The notes under the pieces are model-generated. The model saw nothing but the letters and a program-made list of their open reading frames with translations. It ran no database searches and had not been told where the DNA came from. From the NCBI RefSeq assembly GCF_001659985.1, contig NZ_LYCS01000001.1, positions 558,001 through 622,000 on the forward strand: a DNA stretch of 64,000 nt, in the 5' to 3' direction. This DNA is from Oceanobacillus sp. Castelsardo. Lineage in GTDB: Bacteria > Bacillota > Bacilli > Bacillales > Amphibacillaceae. Of the stretch, positions 54,771 to 64,000 are shown piece after piece. Position 1 is the first letter of the stretch. Every line of letters starts with the position of its first letter. The position numbers were made by a program, and so were the translations under genes.

Positions 54771-57179
54771 CTACATAAAATGATATGGTTCTAAATCCAC
54801 CGTAATCAAAAGATTTTTTTTTCTTATATCGTCCGAAAAATATTCCAATATTTTATTTAATAACGGTCGTAAATTTGGTTCATTTTTGTATTTTATCATG
54901 CATTGATATCGATATCTATCTTTGATACGTGGGATTGGCGATGGTGTTGGTCCTAACACGACTGTATTTCTTTTCACATACTTCATCAACAGTTGAACAA
55001 TTGTTTGTGTCCTTTGTACTGCTAACACGTTATTTTCATGCGAAACCGTGATTAGCACAAGATAAAAATACGGTGGATACTTGAATTTCCTTCTCATCGA
55101 CATTTCCTTTTCATAAAAGTCAAGAAAGTTGTAAACACTCGCAAGTTCTATACTATAATGATCTGGAGTATACGTTTGAACAAGAACTTCACCTGTTAAT
55201 TCATGCCTTCCAGCTCTCCCACTAACTTGAGTTAACAGTTGAAACGTTCTTTCACTAGATCTGAAATCTGGTAGATGAAGCATAGAATCAGCCGTAAGAA
55301 CACCAACTAATGTAACATTTTCAAAATCTAGTCCCTTAGCAATCATTTGTGTACCTAATAAAATATCAGCTTTTCGATCGCCAAATTCTTTTAAGATTTT
55401 TTCATGTGACCCTTTTCTTCTCGTTGTATCAACATCCATCCTTAAAATTCTTGCTTCTGGAAGCAGTTTACCTAACGCTTCCTCTACCCTTTGTGTTCCT
55501 GTTCCAAAATAACGGATAGAATCACTTGTACACTCTGGGCAGCTTGTAGGAAGATTCGTCTCATAAGAGCAATAATGACATTTTAGCCGATTGGAATTTT
55601 TATGATAGGTCAACGCGATATCACAATGAGGGCATTCCATGACGTGTCCACAATCACGACACATAACAAAAGTAGAATAACCCCTTCTATTCAATAGAAG
55701 CACTACTTGTTCCCCTCTTTGAATACATTGTTCCATTTTTTCCATAAGCTTTCTAGAAAACATCGTACGGTTTCCTGCATGAAGCTCTTTACGCATATCA
55801 ATAATATCAACATGTGGCATCGGTTGATCATTAGTACGTTTACTCAGTGTAGCTAATGTATATACCCCTTTACTCGCTCTAGCATAAGATTCTAATGTCG
55901 GTGTTGCACTCCCCAGAACAACTGGACATTGATGATACTTCCCTCTCTCAATTGCTACATCCCTCGCATGATAGCGTGGTTGATCTTCTTGCTTATACGT
56001 TGTTTCATGTTCTTCATCGATGATAATTATTCCTAAATTTTCAAAAGGAGCAAAAATCGCGGACCTGGCACCGACTACAACCTGTACTTCTTTCCGATGG
56101 ATTCTTCGCCATTCATCATATTTTTCCCCTGCGGATAAAGCACTGTGCATGACCGCTACCTTTTTACCAAAACGACCTTTAAAACGTTCTACCATTTGTG
56201 GAGTTAACGATATTTCAGGAACAAGTACAATCGCTTCTTTTCCTTTACTTATTACGTTTTGAATAGCTTGTAAATATACTTCTGTTTTTCCACTCCCCGT
56301 TACCCCATGCAGTAGAAATACTTCATGTCGATTTTCGTTAATAGTTGTATGAATTGGTTCGATTGCATTTTTTTGCTCTTCTGTTAATGGTAATGGTGTC
56401 GTACGTTTAATGGCATTATCATTATATGGATTGCGGAAGATTTCTTGTTTATACGTTTCTAAAATTCCTTTATCAACTAAATTCCTTATCGTACTAGAAG
56501 TAGTCTTCGCTTTATTTATTAATTCTTTTTGCGAAATTGGGTTTGGAAATTCTAAAAAATACGAAATTACCTGTTTTTGCTTATTCGCATTTTTGGGAAT
56601 ATCCATTAATGCTTCTTCAAGTAAATAGGATTCCTTGGAGGGTTTTACCATTACTATTTGTTTTTTTGTTATTTTTGACTCAACAAGATATTCAATGGAT
56701 ATTTCCCCTTCTTGAATTGCCTTTTGTAATTGATAATAACTAATATTTGCATTTTCAAATTCTTCATAATCTATAAAGTCTCTACCCGCAAATAAATGTT
56801 CCAATTCCTTAGTTAAAACTTCATCAGTTTCCCGAATTAATTGTTTCCTATACTTTGACTTTAAAACCTGTGGCAACATAGCCTGTAATGCAGTAATCGA
56901 TAAACTTAACGTATTATTAGCAACCCACTTACCTAAATCAAGTAATTCTTTCGTTAAAACAGGAGTAATATCTAATACATCAACAATATCTTTTAACTTA
57001 TCAAATGATGATTCCGAAATACGGTCAACGACAAAGCCCATAATCTTTCTAGGACCAAATGGTACAATTACTCGCATCCCCGGTTCTACTATCTCTTGAA
57101 ACCTATTGGGAATGGAGTAGTCAAAAGTTTGATTGATGGCGCTCGATGGTACATCTACTATCACTTTTACTATATTCAC
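54771..57179 (-). CDS. priA: Primosomal replication restart helicase PriA
   Basis: Reloads the replisome at stalled forks. It has 802 residues: an N-terminal DNA-binding domain, Walker A HGVTGSGKTEVYLQAI, DEEH box IIIDEEHETTYK, LGSATPTLES, the paired C4 zinc-binding module (CRDCGHVMECPHC... and CHYC...CPEC) and C-terminal helicase motifs (DILLGTQMIAKGLDFENV, QVSGRAGRHE). It overlaps the end of coaBC by 4 bp. Confidence 0.97.
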   Translation of the reverse strand: MNIVKVIVDVPSSAINQTFDYSIPNRFQEIVEPGMRVIVPFGPRKIMGFVVDRISESSFDKLKDIVDVLDITPVLTKELLDLGKWVANNTLSLSITALQAMLPQVLKSKYRKQLIRETDEVLTKELEHLFAGRDFIDYEEFENANISYYQLQKAIQEGEISIEYLVESKITKKQIVMVKPSKESYLLEEALMDIPKNANKQKQVISYFLEFPNPISQKELINKAKTTSSTIRNLVDKGILETYKQEIFRNPYNDNAIKRTTPLPLTEEQKNAIEPIHTTINENRHEVFLLHGVTGSGKTEVYLQAIQNVISKGKEAIVLVPEISLTPQMVERFKGRFGKKVAVMHSALSAGEKYDEWRRIHRKEVQVVVGARSAIFAPFENLGIIIIDEEHETTYKQEDQPRYHARDVAIERGKYHQCPVVLGSATPTLESYARASKGVYTLATLSKRTNDQPMPHVDIIDMRKELHAGNRTMFSRKLMEKMEQCIQRGEQVVLLLNRRGYSTFVMCRDCGHVMECPHCDIALTYHKNSNRLKCHYCSYETNLPTSCPECTSDSIRYFGTGTQRVEEALGKLLPEARILRMDVDTTRRKGSHEKILKEFGDRKADILLGTQMIAKGLDFENVTLVGVLTADSMLHLPDFRSSERTFQLLTQVSGRAGRHELTGEVLVQTYTPDHYSIELASVYNFLDFYEKEMSMRRKFKYPPYFYLVLITVSHENNVLAVQRTQTIVQLLMKYVKRNTVVLGPTPSPIPRIKDRYRYQCMIKYKNEPNLRPLLNKILEYFSDDIRKKNLLITVDLEPYHFM

Positions 57180-58381
57180 TGGCTATCAGCTCGCAAATCA
57201 CGGTCAATCAAAAGAAATAACTTCCTTGCTATTGCTTTTTTCGAAGCGATACTTAGTTCTTCCTTTTCATGAAACCTATTCACATAGGTAACAATATTGG
57301 TATCGGCTCCAAAACCTGCACCTTCCTCAGCTACGTTATTAATAACAATAGCATCTAAATTTTTCTTTTCCAACTTGTCTAAACCATATTCTAATGGATT
57401 GTTCGTTTCAGCAGCAAAACCAACTAAAAATTGATTCGTTTTCTTTTCTCCTAATGATTTTAAAATATCTTTCGTTCTTTCCATTTCGATATTCCATTCA
57501 CCAGGTTGCTTTTTCATTTTTTGATTGTAAATTGTTTTCGGTCTATAGTCTGCAACAGCCGCTGCCTTAATAACGATATCACTTTCTGAAAAAAACTCAT
57601 TCATCTTTTCATACATTTCTTCTGCAGTTTCGATATCTACTCTTATTATGCGATTATTATTCACTTTTTGTTCAGTAGGTCCAGAGACTAGTATTACTTC
57701 TGCACCCATTTCAGCAGCAACATGTGCAAGCGCAAAACCCATTTTTCCTGTTGAACGATTTGTAAAAAAACGAACAGGGTCAATCTTTTCCCTTGTTGGG
57801 CCAGCTGACACTAGAACTCTCTTTCCAGACAATAATAAATTATTATTTTGATGTTCTTCCAAAACCTCTATAATCGTTTCTGGCTCTTCTAATCTACCTT
57901 TCCCAACATAGCCACAAGCTAAGTAACCAGCACCAGGTTCAATAAAATGATACCCCCATTCTTCTAATTTCCTCATATTCTTTATAACAGCTGGGTGCTG
58001 ATACATATGTACATTCATTGCTGGTGCAACGTAAACCGGTGCCTGAGAAGCTAATAATGTTGTAGTTAACATACTATCAGCCATTCCATTTGCTACTTTT
58101 CCGATTATGTTTGCAGTTGCAGGTGCAATGAGAATCAACTCTGCCCAATCAGCTAAATCAATATGAGCAATTTTTTCCGGATCCTTTTCATCAAAAGTGT
58201 CTGTATATACTGGATTTCTAGATAGTGCTTGAAACGTTAACGGTGAAACAAATTTACTTGCGCTTTCCGTCATGATTACCTTCACATTAGCACCCTTTTG
58301 CGTTAACTTACTCGTAAGTGCACATGCCTTGTACGCAGCTATTCCACCTGATACACATAATAAAATATTCTTTTGGATCAC
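57176..58381 (-). CDS. coaBC: Bifunctional phosphopantothenoylcysteine decarboxylase/synthetase CoaBC
   Basis: Two steps of coenzyme A synthesis. From the GTG at 58381 it has about 401 residues: an N-terminal flavin decarboxylase (CoaC) with ILLCVSGGIAAYKA, the active-site His in KIAHIDLADW and PAMNVHMY; and a C-terminal synthetase (CoaB) with VSAGPTREKIDPVRF, NRSTGKMGFALA and KAAAVADYRP. The frame extends to an ATG at 58411, but GGAG sits 8 nt before the GTG and the protein then begins at VIQKNILLCVSGG, the family start. Confidence 0.95.
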   Translation of the reverse strand: MIQKNILLCVSGGIAAYKACALTSKLTQKGANVKVIMTESASKFVSPLTFQALSRNPVYTDTFDEKDPEKIAHIDLADWAELILIAPATANIIGKVANGMADSMLTTTLLASQAPVYVAPAMNVHMYQHPAVIKNMRKLEEWGYHFIEPGAGYLACGYVGKGRLEEPETIIEVLEEHQNNNLLLSGKRVLVSAGPTREKIDPVRFFTNRSTGKMGFALAHVAAEMGAEVILVSGPTEQKVNNNRIIRVDIETAEEMYEKMNEFFSESDIVIKAAAVADYRPKTIYNQKMKKQPGEWNIEMERTKDILKSLGEKKTNQFLVGFAAETNNPLEYGLDKLEKKNLDAIVINNVAEEGAGFGADTNIVTYVNRFHEKEELSIASKKAIARKLFLLIDRDLRADSQ

Positions 58382-58479
58382 CACTTTTTCTCCTCTCCAA
58401 ACGTTCGACATATTCTGCTTTATTTATACTATAAGTGCCAAATAATATTAAGACAAACGAAAAGTCTAGATACAGAAAA

Positions 58480-58499
58480 CCCCCGCAAATTTGCGAGGG
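58480..58499 (-). terminator. Hairpin terminator between rpoZ and coaBC
   Basis: CCCTCGCA/TGCGGGGG stem followed on the minus strand by TTTTCTG, 12 bp past the rpoZ stop. It may end or attenuate gmk-rpoZ transcription before coaBC. Confidence 0.75.
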
Positions 58500-58511
58500 C
58501 TTTCCTATTAT

Positions 58512-59564
<1,053 letters not shown>

Positions 59565-59589
59565 ACCTCTAGTTTATCAAATACAGAAT

Positions 59590-59850
59590 TTACTCCTCTG
59601 TAATTTCATCATTGCTTATGACACGTTGTCCAACAGTTTCTGGTTGAACAGCGGATAACACGACATGGTCACTATCAGTAATAATAACTGCTCTCGTTCT
59701 ACGACCATACGTAGCATCAATTAACTTATTGTTATCTCTTGCTACAGTAATAATTCGTTTGATAGGTGCTGATTCAGGTGAGACAATCGAAATAATTCGA
59801 TTTGCTGAAACTACATTTCCAAATCCGATATTAATCAAACTTAAACTCAA
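59590..59850 (-). CDS. remA: Extracellular matrix regulator RemA (YlzA)
   Basis: DNA-binding activator of biofilm matrix genes in B. subtilis. It has 86 residues ([60 protein letters not shown]). It begins with TTG preceded by GGGGG. It precedes gmk and rpoZ as in B. subtilis; yloC is missing. Confidence 0.95.
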   Translation of the reverse strand: MSLSLINIGFGNVVSANRIISIVSPESAPIKRIITVARDNNKLIDATYGRRTRAVIITDSDHVVLSAVQPETVGQRVISNDEITEE

Positions 59851-60010
59851 AATTTTTCCCCCTATATCTTTCTATGTAGATAACCAACCAGTCAAGCGTG
59901 ATAATTCATTATACAATAGTTAATTAATAAAAAGATAGAATCTTTATCATTCATTATATAAAATTATTATACTGTGCATTATTATAGCATAACGTAGATT
60001 AAATATGAAA

Positions 60011-60049
60011 AAGGTTCGAGAAAATGTATCAATCAATTTCTCGAACCTT
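60011..60049 (-). terminator. Rho-independent terminator after the P-type ATPase
   Basis: A 13-bp perfect stem AAGGTTCGAGAAA/TTTCTCGAACCTT with a 13-nt loop, ending in TTTTTCAT on the minus strand, just past the ATPase stop. Confidence 0.85.
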
Positions 60050-60055
60050 CACTAT

Positions 60056-62716
60056 TTACTTATTGGATCTTTTAAAGGCAAATAATACGGTCGGTATTGC
60101 ACTCAGCGCACCAATTAATAACCAATCTTTTAGCGGCAAGCTTGTAGTATGGAAAATTGGTTGTAATGGTTCCCAATAGATAACGACTAATAATAGTATA
60201 ATGGAAGATAATACCGCTGCAACAAGGTATATATTTCCAAAGGGATTCCTATCGAAAATAGAATTCTCCGCTCTACAATCAAATACATGAATTAATTGAG
60301 CCATGACTAAAGTAGTAAATGCCATCGTTTGCGCATATACAAGATTTTCAGGATTATTTTGATATGCAACCATAAAGGCTATCAATGTAACTAAACCAAT
60401 TACTATCCCACGGCTAATTATTTTGAACCCTAATCCTCTTGAAAAAACTCCTTCTCTTGGACTTCGTGGCGGTCTTTTCATCGAATTTTCTTCTGCTTTA
60501 TCTAAACCCAGGGCCATCGCTGGAAGCCCGTCCGTTACTAAATTCACCCATAGAATTTGAACCGGTACTAACGGAAGTGGCAGTGCTAATAACATAGCAA
60601 ATAGCATCACTAATATTTCTCCAACGTTGGAAGCTAATAAATAACGGATAAATTTCCTTATATTCTCATAAATATTCCTACCCTCTTTAATGGCAGATTT
60701 AATAGTAGCAAAGTTGTCATCCATTAAAACAAGGGAGGATGCTTCTTTTGTTACATCCGTACCATTTATTCCCATACTAATACCAATATCACTCGCTTTA
60801 ATTGCTGGAGCGTCATTTACTCCGTCACCAGTCATAGCAACGATATGCCCTTTTTCTTGAAAGGCTTTAACAATTTTCAATTTATGTTCAGGAGTTACTC
60901 TAGCAAAAACATACGTATCATCGATAATGTCTTCTAATTCCTCTACTGACATTTGATTTAATTGGTGCCCTTCTAGAACTAGTCCATTTTCTGGTAACAA
61001 ATTTAGGTTTCTAGCGATAGCACTTGCTGTATTTACGTGATCCCCAGTAATCATTACTGTCTTAATTCCAGCTTGTCTACATTCTTCTATCGCTGATTTC
61101 ACTTCTTTTCTTGGTGGATCAATCATTCCATAAAGACCAATAAAGGTTAATTCATTTTCTAAAAACGCATCATCTAATGTATCTTTCGTGGTTAATGGTC
61201 GGATACCAACAGCTATTGTTCTTAGTGCTTTATTTGCCATATCTTCCATGGCCTTTTCAATTTTCACTTTATCTTCTTTTTTTAGAATTTCTCTATTCTT
61301 TTCTTTTAATTGATAGGACGTTCGAGGAAGCAATACATCTGGGGCACCTTTTGTAATTAATAATCGTTTTCCATTCTCATCTTCTATAATGACACTCATT
61401 CTCTTTCTATCGGAATCAAATGGAATCTCTTTTATAATTTTAAATCTTTCCTCATCCATTGGTTTTAAACCTATTTTCCTAGCAGCTACTAATAGCGCCC
61501 CATCTGTAGGGTCACCATCGATAAAATATTTACCCTTTTTAACCATTAAGGAAGAATTATTACAAAGCACCCCATATAAAAGCATATTCTTCAAATTCGG
61601 ATAATCATTTTCTATCTTTTTATTATTTAGAAAAAAGTCCCCATGGATATCGTAACCATCCCCACTTACATATAGATGTTTACCATTTAAGAATATTTCC
61701 TTTACAGTCATTTGGTTTTCTGTCATTGTACCTGTTTTGTCGGAACAAATAACGGAAGCTGTACCAAGTGTTTCCACTGCAGATAATTTTCTTACGATAG
61801 CTTTTTTCTTAATCATTCTTTGTACACCTAATGATAATGCTACAGTCACAATTGCGGGTAATCCTTCAGGGATAGCTGCAACCGCAAGAGAAACTCCGGC
61901 TAAAAACATATCATATGTTGGTTTTCCTTCAAGAATTCCTAATACGACAACTAATGCGGTTAATAATAACGCAACTACAATGAGTATTTTTCCTAATTCA
62001 GCTAATCGTCTTTCTAGTGGGGTTGGACTTTTCTTAGTATTGGCCATCAATGAAGCGATTTGGCCCATAACCGTGTTCATACCTATTCCAACAACAACAC
62101 CAATTCCTGATCCTCTTGTAACAAGTGTTCCCATAAATCCCATATTTACCTGGTCTTGGGCATCTAAATGTTCTTTACGAATGGCACTTGCATGTTTAAC
62201 TACTGGAAGTGACTCCCCAGTAAGAGCGGATTCTTCTGTTTCCATACTATTCGACTTTGTAATTCGTACATCTGCGGGAACTCGATCCCCACTATTCATT
62301 CGAACAATATCTCCAACTACTACCTCTTTTGAAGGAACCTTCTCCCATTTTCCGTCACGAAGAACATTTGCCATTGGTGCAGATAGTTCCTTAAGTTTTT
62401 CCAATGACTTTTCTGCCTTTTGCTCTTGAAAATAACCGATAAGCCCATTTACTAATACTATGATCATAATCGCAATGGCATCGACATATTCCCCAAGCAA
62501 TCCAGCAATCAATGTAGCCGCAAGCAATACTATGACCATAAAATCTTGAAACTGTTTTAAGAAAATAAGCCATTTTGGTGTATGTTTTTGTGATTTAAGC
62601 TCGTTTTCACCATATTGTTTCCGACGTTCCTGTACTTGTTTTTCATTCAATCCTTTACTTGATAAAACATGTAACTTTTGTTCTACCTTTTCTACATCTA
62701 ATTGATACCACTTCAT
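60056..62716 (-). CDS. P-type Ca2+-transporting ATPase (YloB type)
   Basis: 886 residues. Type IIA P-type ATPase: cation-transporter N-domain, actuator loop LTGESLPV, phosphorylation site ICSDKTGTMTENQMTV, the nucleotide-binding KGAPDVLLPR segment, MTGDGVNDAPAIK hinge, and about ten membrane segments including VAAIPEGLPAIVTVALSLG (M4) and NLVTDGLPAMALGLD (M6). In B. subtilis yloB at this place is a sporulation-linked Ca2+ pump. The frame runs to 62833, but I start at 62716 (MKWYQLD), which has GGAGG 7 nt upstream and avoids overlapping the divergent rqcH. Confidence 0.95.
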   Translation of the reverse strand: MKWYQLDVEKVEQKLHVLSSKGLNEKQVQERRKQYGENELKSQKHTPKWLIFLKQFQDFMVIVLLAATLIAGLLGEYVDAIAIMIIVLVNGLIGYFQEQKAEKSLEKLKELSAPMANVLRDGKWEKVPSKEVVVGDIVRMNSGDRVPADVRITKSNSMETEESALTGESLPVVKHASAIRKEHLDAQDQVNMGFMGTLVTRGSGIGVVVGIGMNTVMGQIASLMANTKKSPTPLERRLAELGKILIVVALLLTALVVVLGILEGKPTYDMFLAGVSLAVAAIPEGLPAIVTVALSLGVQRMIKKKAIVRKLSAVETLGTASVICSDKTGTMTENQMTVKEIFLNGKHLYVSGDGYDIHGDFFLNNKKIENDYPNLKNMLLYGVLCNNSSLMVKKGKYFIDGDPTDGALLVAARKIGLKPMDEERFKIIKEIPFDSDRKRMSVIIEDENGKRLLITKGAPDVLLPRTSYQLKEKNREILKKEDKVKIEKAMEDMANKALRTIAVGIRPLTTKDTLDDAFLENELTFIGLYGMIDPPRKEVKSAIEECRQAGIKTVMITGDHVNTASAIARNLNLLPENGLVLEGHQLNQMSVEELEDIIDDTYVFARVTPEHKLKIVKAFQEKGHIVAMTGDGVNDAPAIKASDIGISMGINGTDVTKEASSLVLMDDNFATIKSAIKEGRNIYENIRKFIRYLLASNVGEILVMLFAMLLALPLPLVPVQILWVNLVTDGLPAMALGLDKAEENSMKRPPRSPREGVFSRGLGFKIISRGIVIGLVTLIAFMVAYQNNPENLVYAQTMAFTTLVMAQLIHVFDCRAENSIFDRNPFGNIYLVAAVLSSIILLLVVIYWEPLQPIFHTTSLPLKDWLLIGALSAIPTVLFAFKRSNK

Positions 62717-62797
62717 CCTCATTCCTCCGCGATCATTATAGTACATGAAATTCTTCCATAGCTCTATCTGATATCTATGCATACTTGTCCTAAAAAA

Positions 62798-62806
62798 TGC
62801 TATAAT
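62798..62806 (+). promoter_or_regulatory. Candidate extended -10 promoter of rqcH
   Basis: TGCTATAAT, a consensus -10 with the TGn extension, 21 bp before the start codon and just before the GGAGGTG site. The implied 5' leader is very short. No good -35 is visible. Confidence 0.5.
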
Positions 62807-62826
62807 TGCACATGGAGGTGAATCAA

Positions 62827-64000
62827 ATGCCATTTGATGGTATTGTCACTAGAGCTGTTACAGAAGAATTAAAAAAGGAACTTATACCTGGAAGGATTAC
62901 GAAAATATATCAACCAACTCCAACTGAACTTGTTTTCACCGTTCGTAGTAAGGGTAAAAATCATTCATTATTGTTATCCATTCACCCTACTTATGCTCGC
63001 TTTCATATAACAGAAGATATATACAAAAACCCTAAAGAACCACCTATGTTTTGTATGATATTAAGGAAATATTTATCAGGGGCAATTATTGAAGCGATAG
63101 ACCAAAAAGGGATGGAACGAATTATAACGTTTACCATACAATCTAAAAATGAAATTGGAGATATTAGTCAAAAATTACTCATTTTTGAGCTAATGGGTAA
63201 GCACAGTAATGTAATGCTTGTCGATAAAGAAAAAGGACATATTTTGGACAGTTTCAAACACATCTCTATAGCACAAAATAGACATCGAACTATTTTACCG
63301 GGACAAAAATATATATTGCCCCCTAATCAAAATAAATTAAATCCATTAGAAATTAATGGTGAAGATTTTATTAAACGTTTAGATTTTAATGCTGGAAAAA
63401 TGGAAATGCAGTTTGTTGAAACATTAGAAGGATTTTCGCCTTTTATTGCTAGGGAGCTATTACATCGGATTGATTTAGGTTCCACCTCTGTTTATATGGA
63501 TACATTTGACAAGATAAAAGAACAATTAATCGATAACAAATATGTACCCGCGATTTATCGAAACAATAAAGAAGACTTTCACGTAATCCCTATCTCATCA
63601 TTTTCGGGAGATGTAGAGTCATTCGAAGATGTGAATAAAATGCTTGATGCTTTTTACTCAGGTAAAGCAGAGCGAGATCGGGTTAAACAACAAGCAAAGG
63701 ATTTATACCGATTTATCCATAATGAAAAAAACAAAAATGAAAGAAAATTAAAGAAACACGAAAAAACAATAAAAAAAGCAGAGAATGCCGAGGAGTATCA
63801 ACGACTAGGGGAATTACTTACAGCTCACATGCACCTAATTTCCAAAGGGGATAAAGAAGTAAAAGTTTTAGATTATTATGATCCAGAACAAAAGGAACGA
63901 ATGATTTCTATAAATCCTAATAAATCACCTAGTGAAAATGCCCAAAATTACTTTAAAACGTATCACAAATTAAAAACATCAAAACATGTCGTTGAAAAAG
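62827..64000 (+). CDS. rqcH: Ribosome quality-control factor RqcH (YloA, NEMF/Rqc2 family), C-terminus cut by window edge
   Basis: Binds stalled 50S-peptidyl-tRNA complexes and directs alanine tailing of the nascent chain. From the ATG at 62827 (GGAGGTG upstream), the frame stays open to the window end for 391 codons. The NFACT-N domain starts MPFDGIVTRAVTEELKKEL, with PGRITKIYQPTPTEL, PPMFCMILRKYL and LIFELMGKHSNVMLVD; a charged coiled-coil region begins near residue 295. It is divergent from the ATPase gene, as in B. subtilis yloA/yloB. Confidence 0.95.
   Translation, partial: MPFDGIVTRAVTEELKKELIPGRITKIYQPTPTELVFTVRSKGKNHSLLLSIHPTYARFHITEDIYKNPKEPPMFCMILRKYLSGAIIEAIDQKGMERIITFTIQSKNEIGDISQKLLIFELMGKHSNVMLVDKEKGHILDSFKHISIAQNRHRTILPGQKYILPPNQNKLNPLEINGEDFIKRLDFNAGKMEMQFVETLEGFSPFIARELLHRIDLGSTSVYMDTFDKIKEQLIDNKYVPAIYRNNKEDFHVIPISSFSGDVESFEDVNKMLDAFYSGKAERDRVKQQAKDLYRFIHNEKNKNERKLKKHEKTIKKAENAEEYQRLGELLTAHMHLISKGDKEVKVLDYYDPEQKERMISINPNKSPSENAQNYFKTYHKLKTSKHVVEK

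Noticed and set aside
61737-62429. Plus-strand 230-codon frame
   Set aside because: Antisense shadow of the P-type ATPase; low-complexity composition and no start signals.
62717-62833. N-terminal extension of the Ca2+ ATPase
   Set aside because: It would overlap the start of the divergent rqcH and its promoter, and the family begins at MKWYQL with a good site at 62716.

Overview
This is a low-GC Firmicutes chromosome segment. Gene order, protein motifs and SpoVM point to a motile, endospore-forming member of the Bacillaceae. The repeats, the lepB-rbgA pairing and the sequence flavour suggest the Oceanobacillus/Virgibacillus branch, but that is an inference from memory and not a search. Nearly everything is on the minus strand, so the biological order runs from the right end of the window to the left.

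Read in that direction, the backbone matches the B. subtilis yloA-to-fliI region. It holds rqcH (divergent, cut by the window edge), a P-type Ca2+ ATPase, remA, gmk, rpoZ, coaBC, priA, fmt, rsmB, prpC, prkC, rsgA, rpe, thiN, spoVM (26 codons), rpmB (divergent), yloU, fakA, recG, then fapR-plsX-fabD-fabG-acpP (fatty acid synthesis) and rnc. After an insertion (below) come smc, ftsY, ylxM, ffh (chromosome and SRP genes), then rpsP, khpA, ylqD, rimM, trmD, rplS (ribosome/RNA), lepB, rbgA, rnhB, a FliK-like/FlhB-C-like pair, sucC-sucD, dprA, topA, xerC, hslV-hslU, codY, and the head of the flagellar operon flgB-flgC-fliE-fliF-fliG-fliH-fliI (cut by the left edge). Genes found in B. subtilis at this locus but missing here are trmFO (between topA and xerC), def (between priA and fmt), sdaAA/AB (between recG and fakA) and yloC (beside remA).

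The main accessory feature lies between rnc and smc, at about 30.35-36.5 kb. It is a four-gene minus-strand cassette in the order LysR, aconitase-family hydratase, LysR, isocitrate/isopropylmalate-type dehydrogenase, with a possible tiny membrane-protein relic inside. The two regulators are clear paralogues. The cassette is bracketed by a diverged direct repeat of about 49 bp, one copy upstream of smc and the other forming the apparent promoter of a DUF1128 gene. This reads as a metabolic module inserted into a conserved housekeeping locus.

The second unusual feature is a set of intergenic repeats. Family A occurs at about 14.0-14.4, 20.7-20.9, 23.0-23.2, 41.7-42.1 and 46.9-47.3 kb, with a miniature copy at 36.9 kb and a solo end at 23.9 kb. 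It has terminal arms that differ in sequence between copies yet stay complementary within each copy, and most copies begin directly after the stop codon of the upstream gene. Family B occurs at 37.8-38.1 and 59.4-59.6 kb, has TGTTCAAAAAG inverted ends and a conserved internal hairpin, and shares an internal block with family A. No tRNA, rRNA, CRISPR array or transposase gene was seen.
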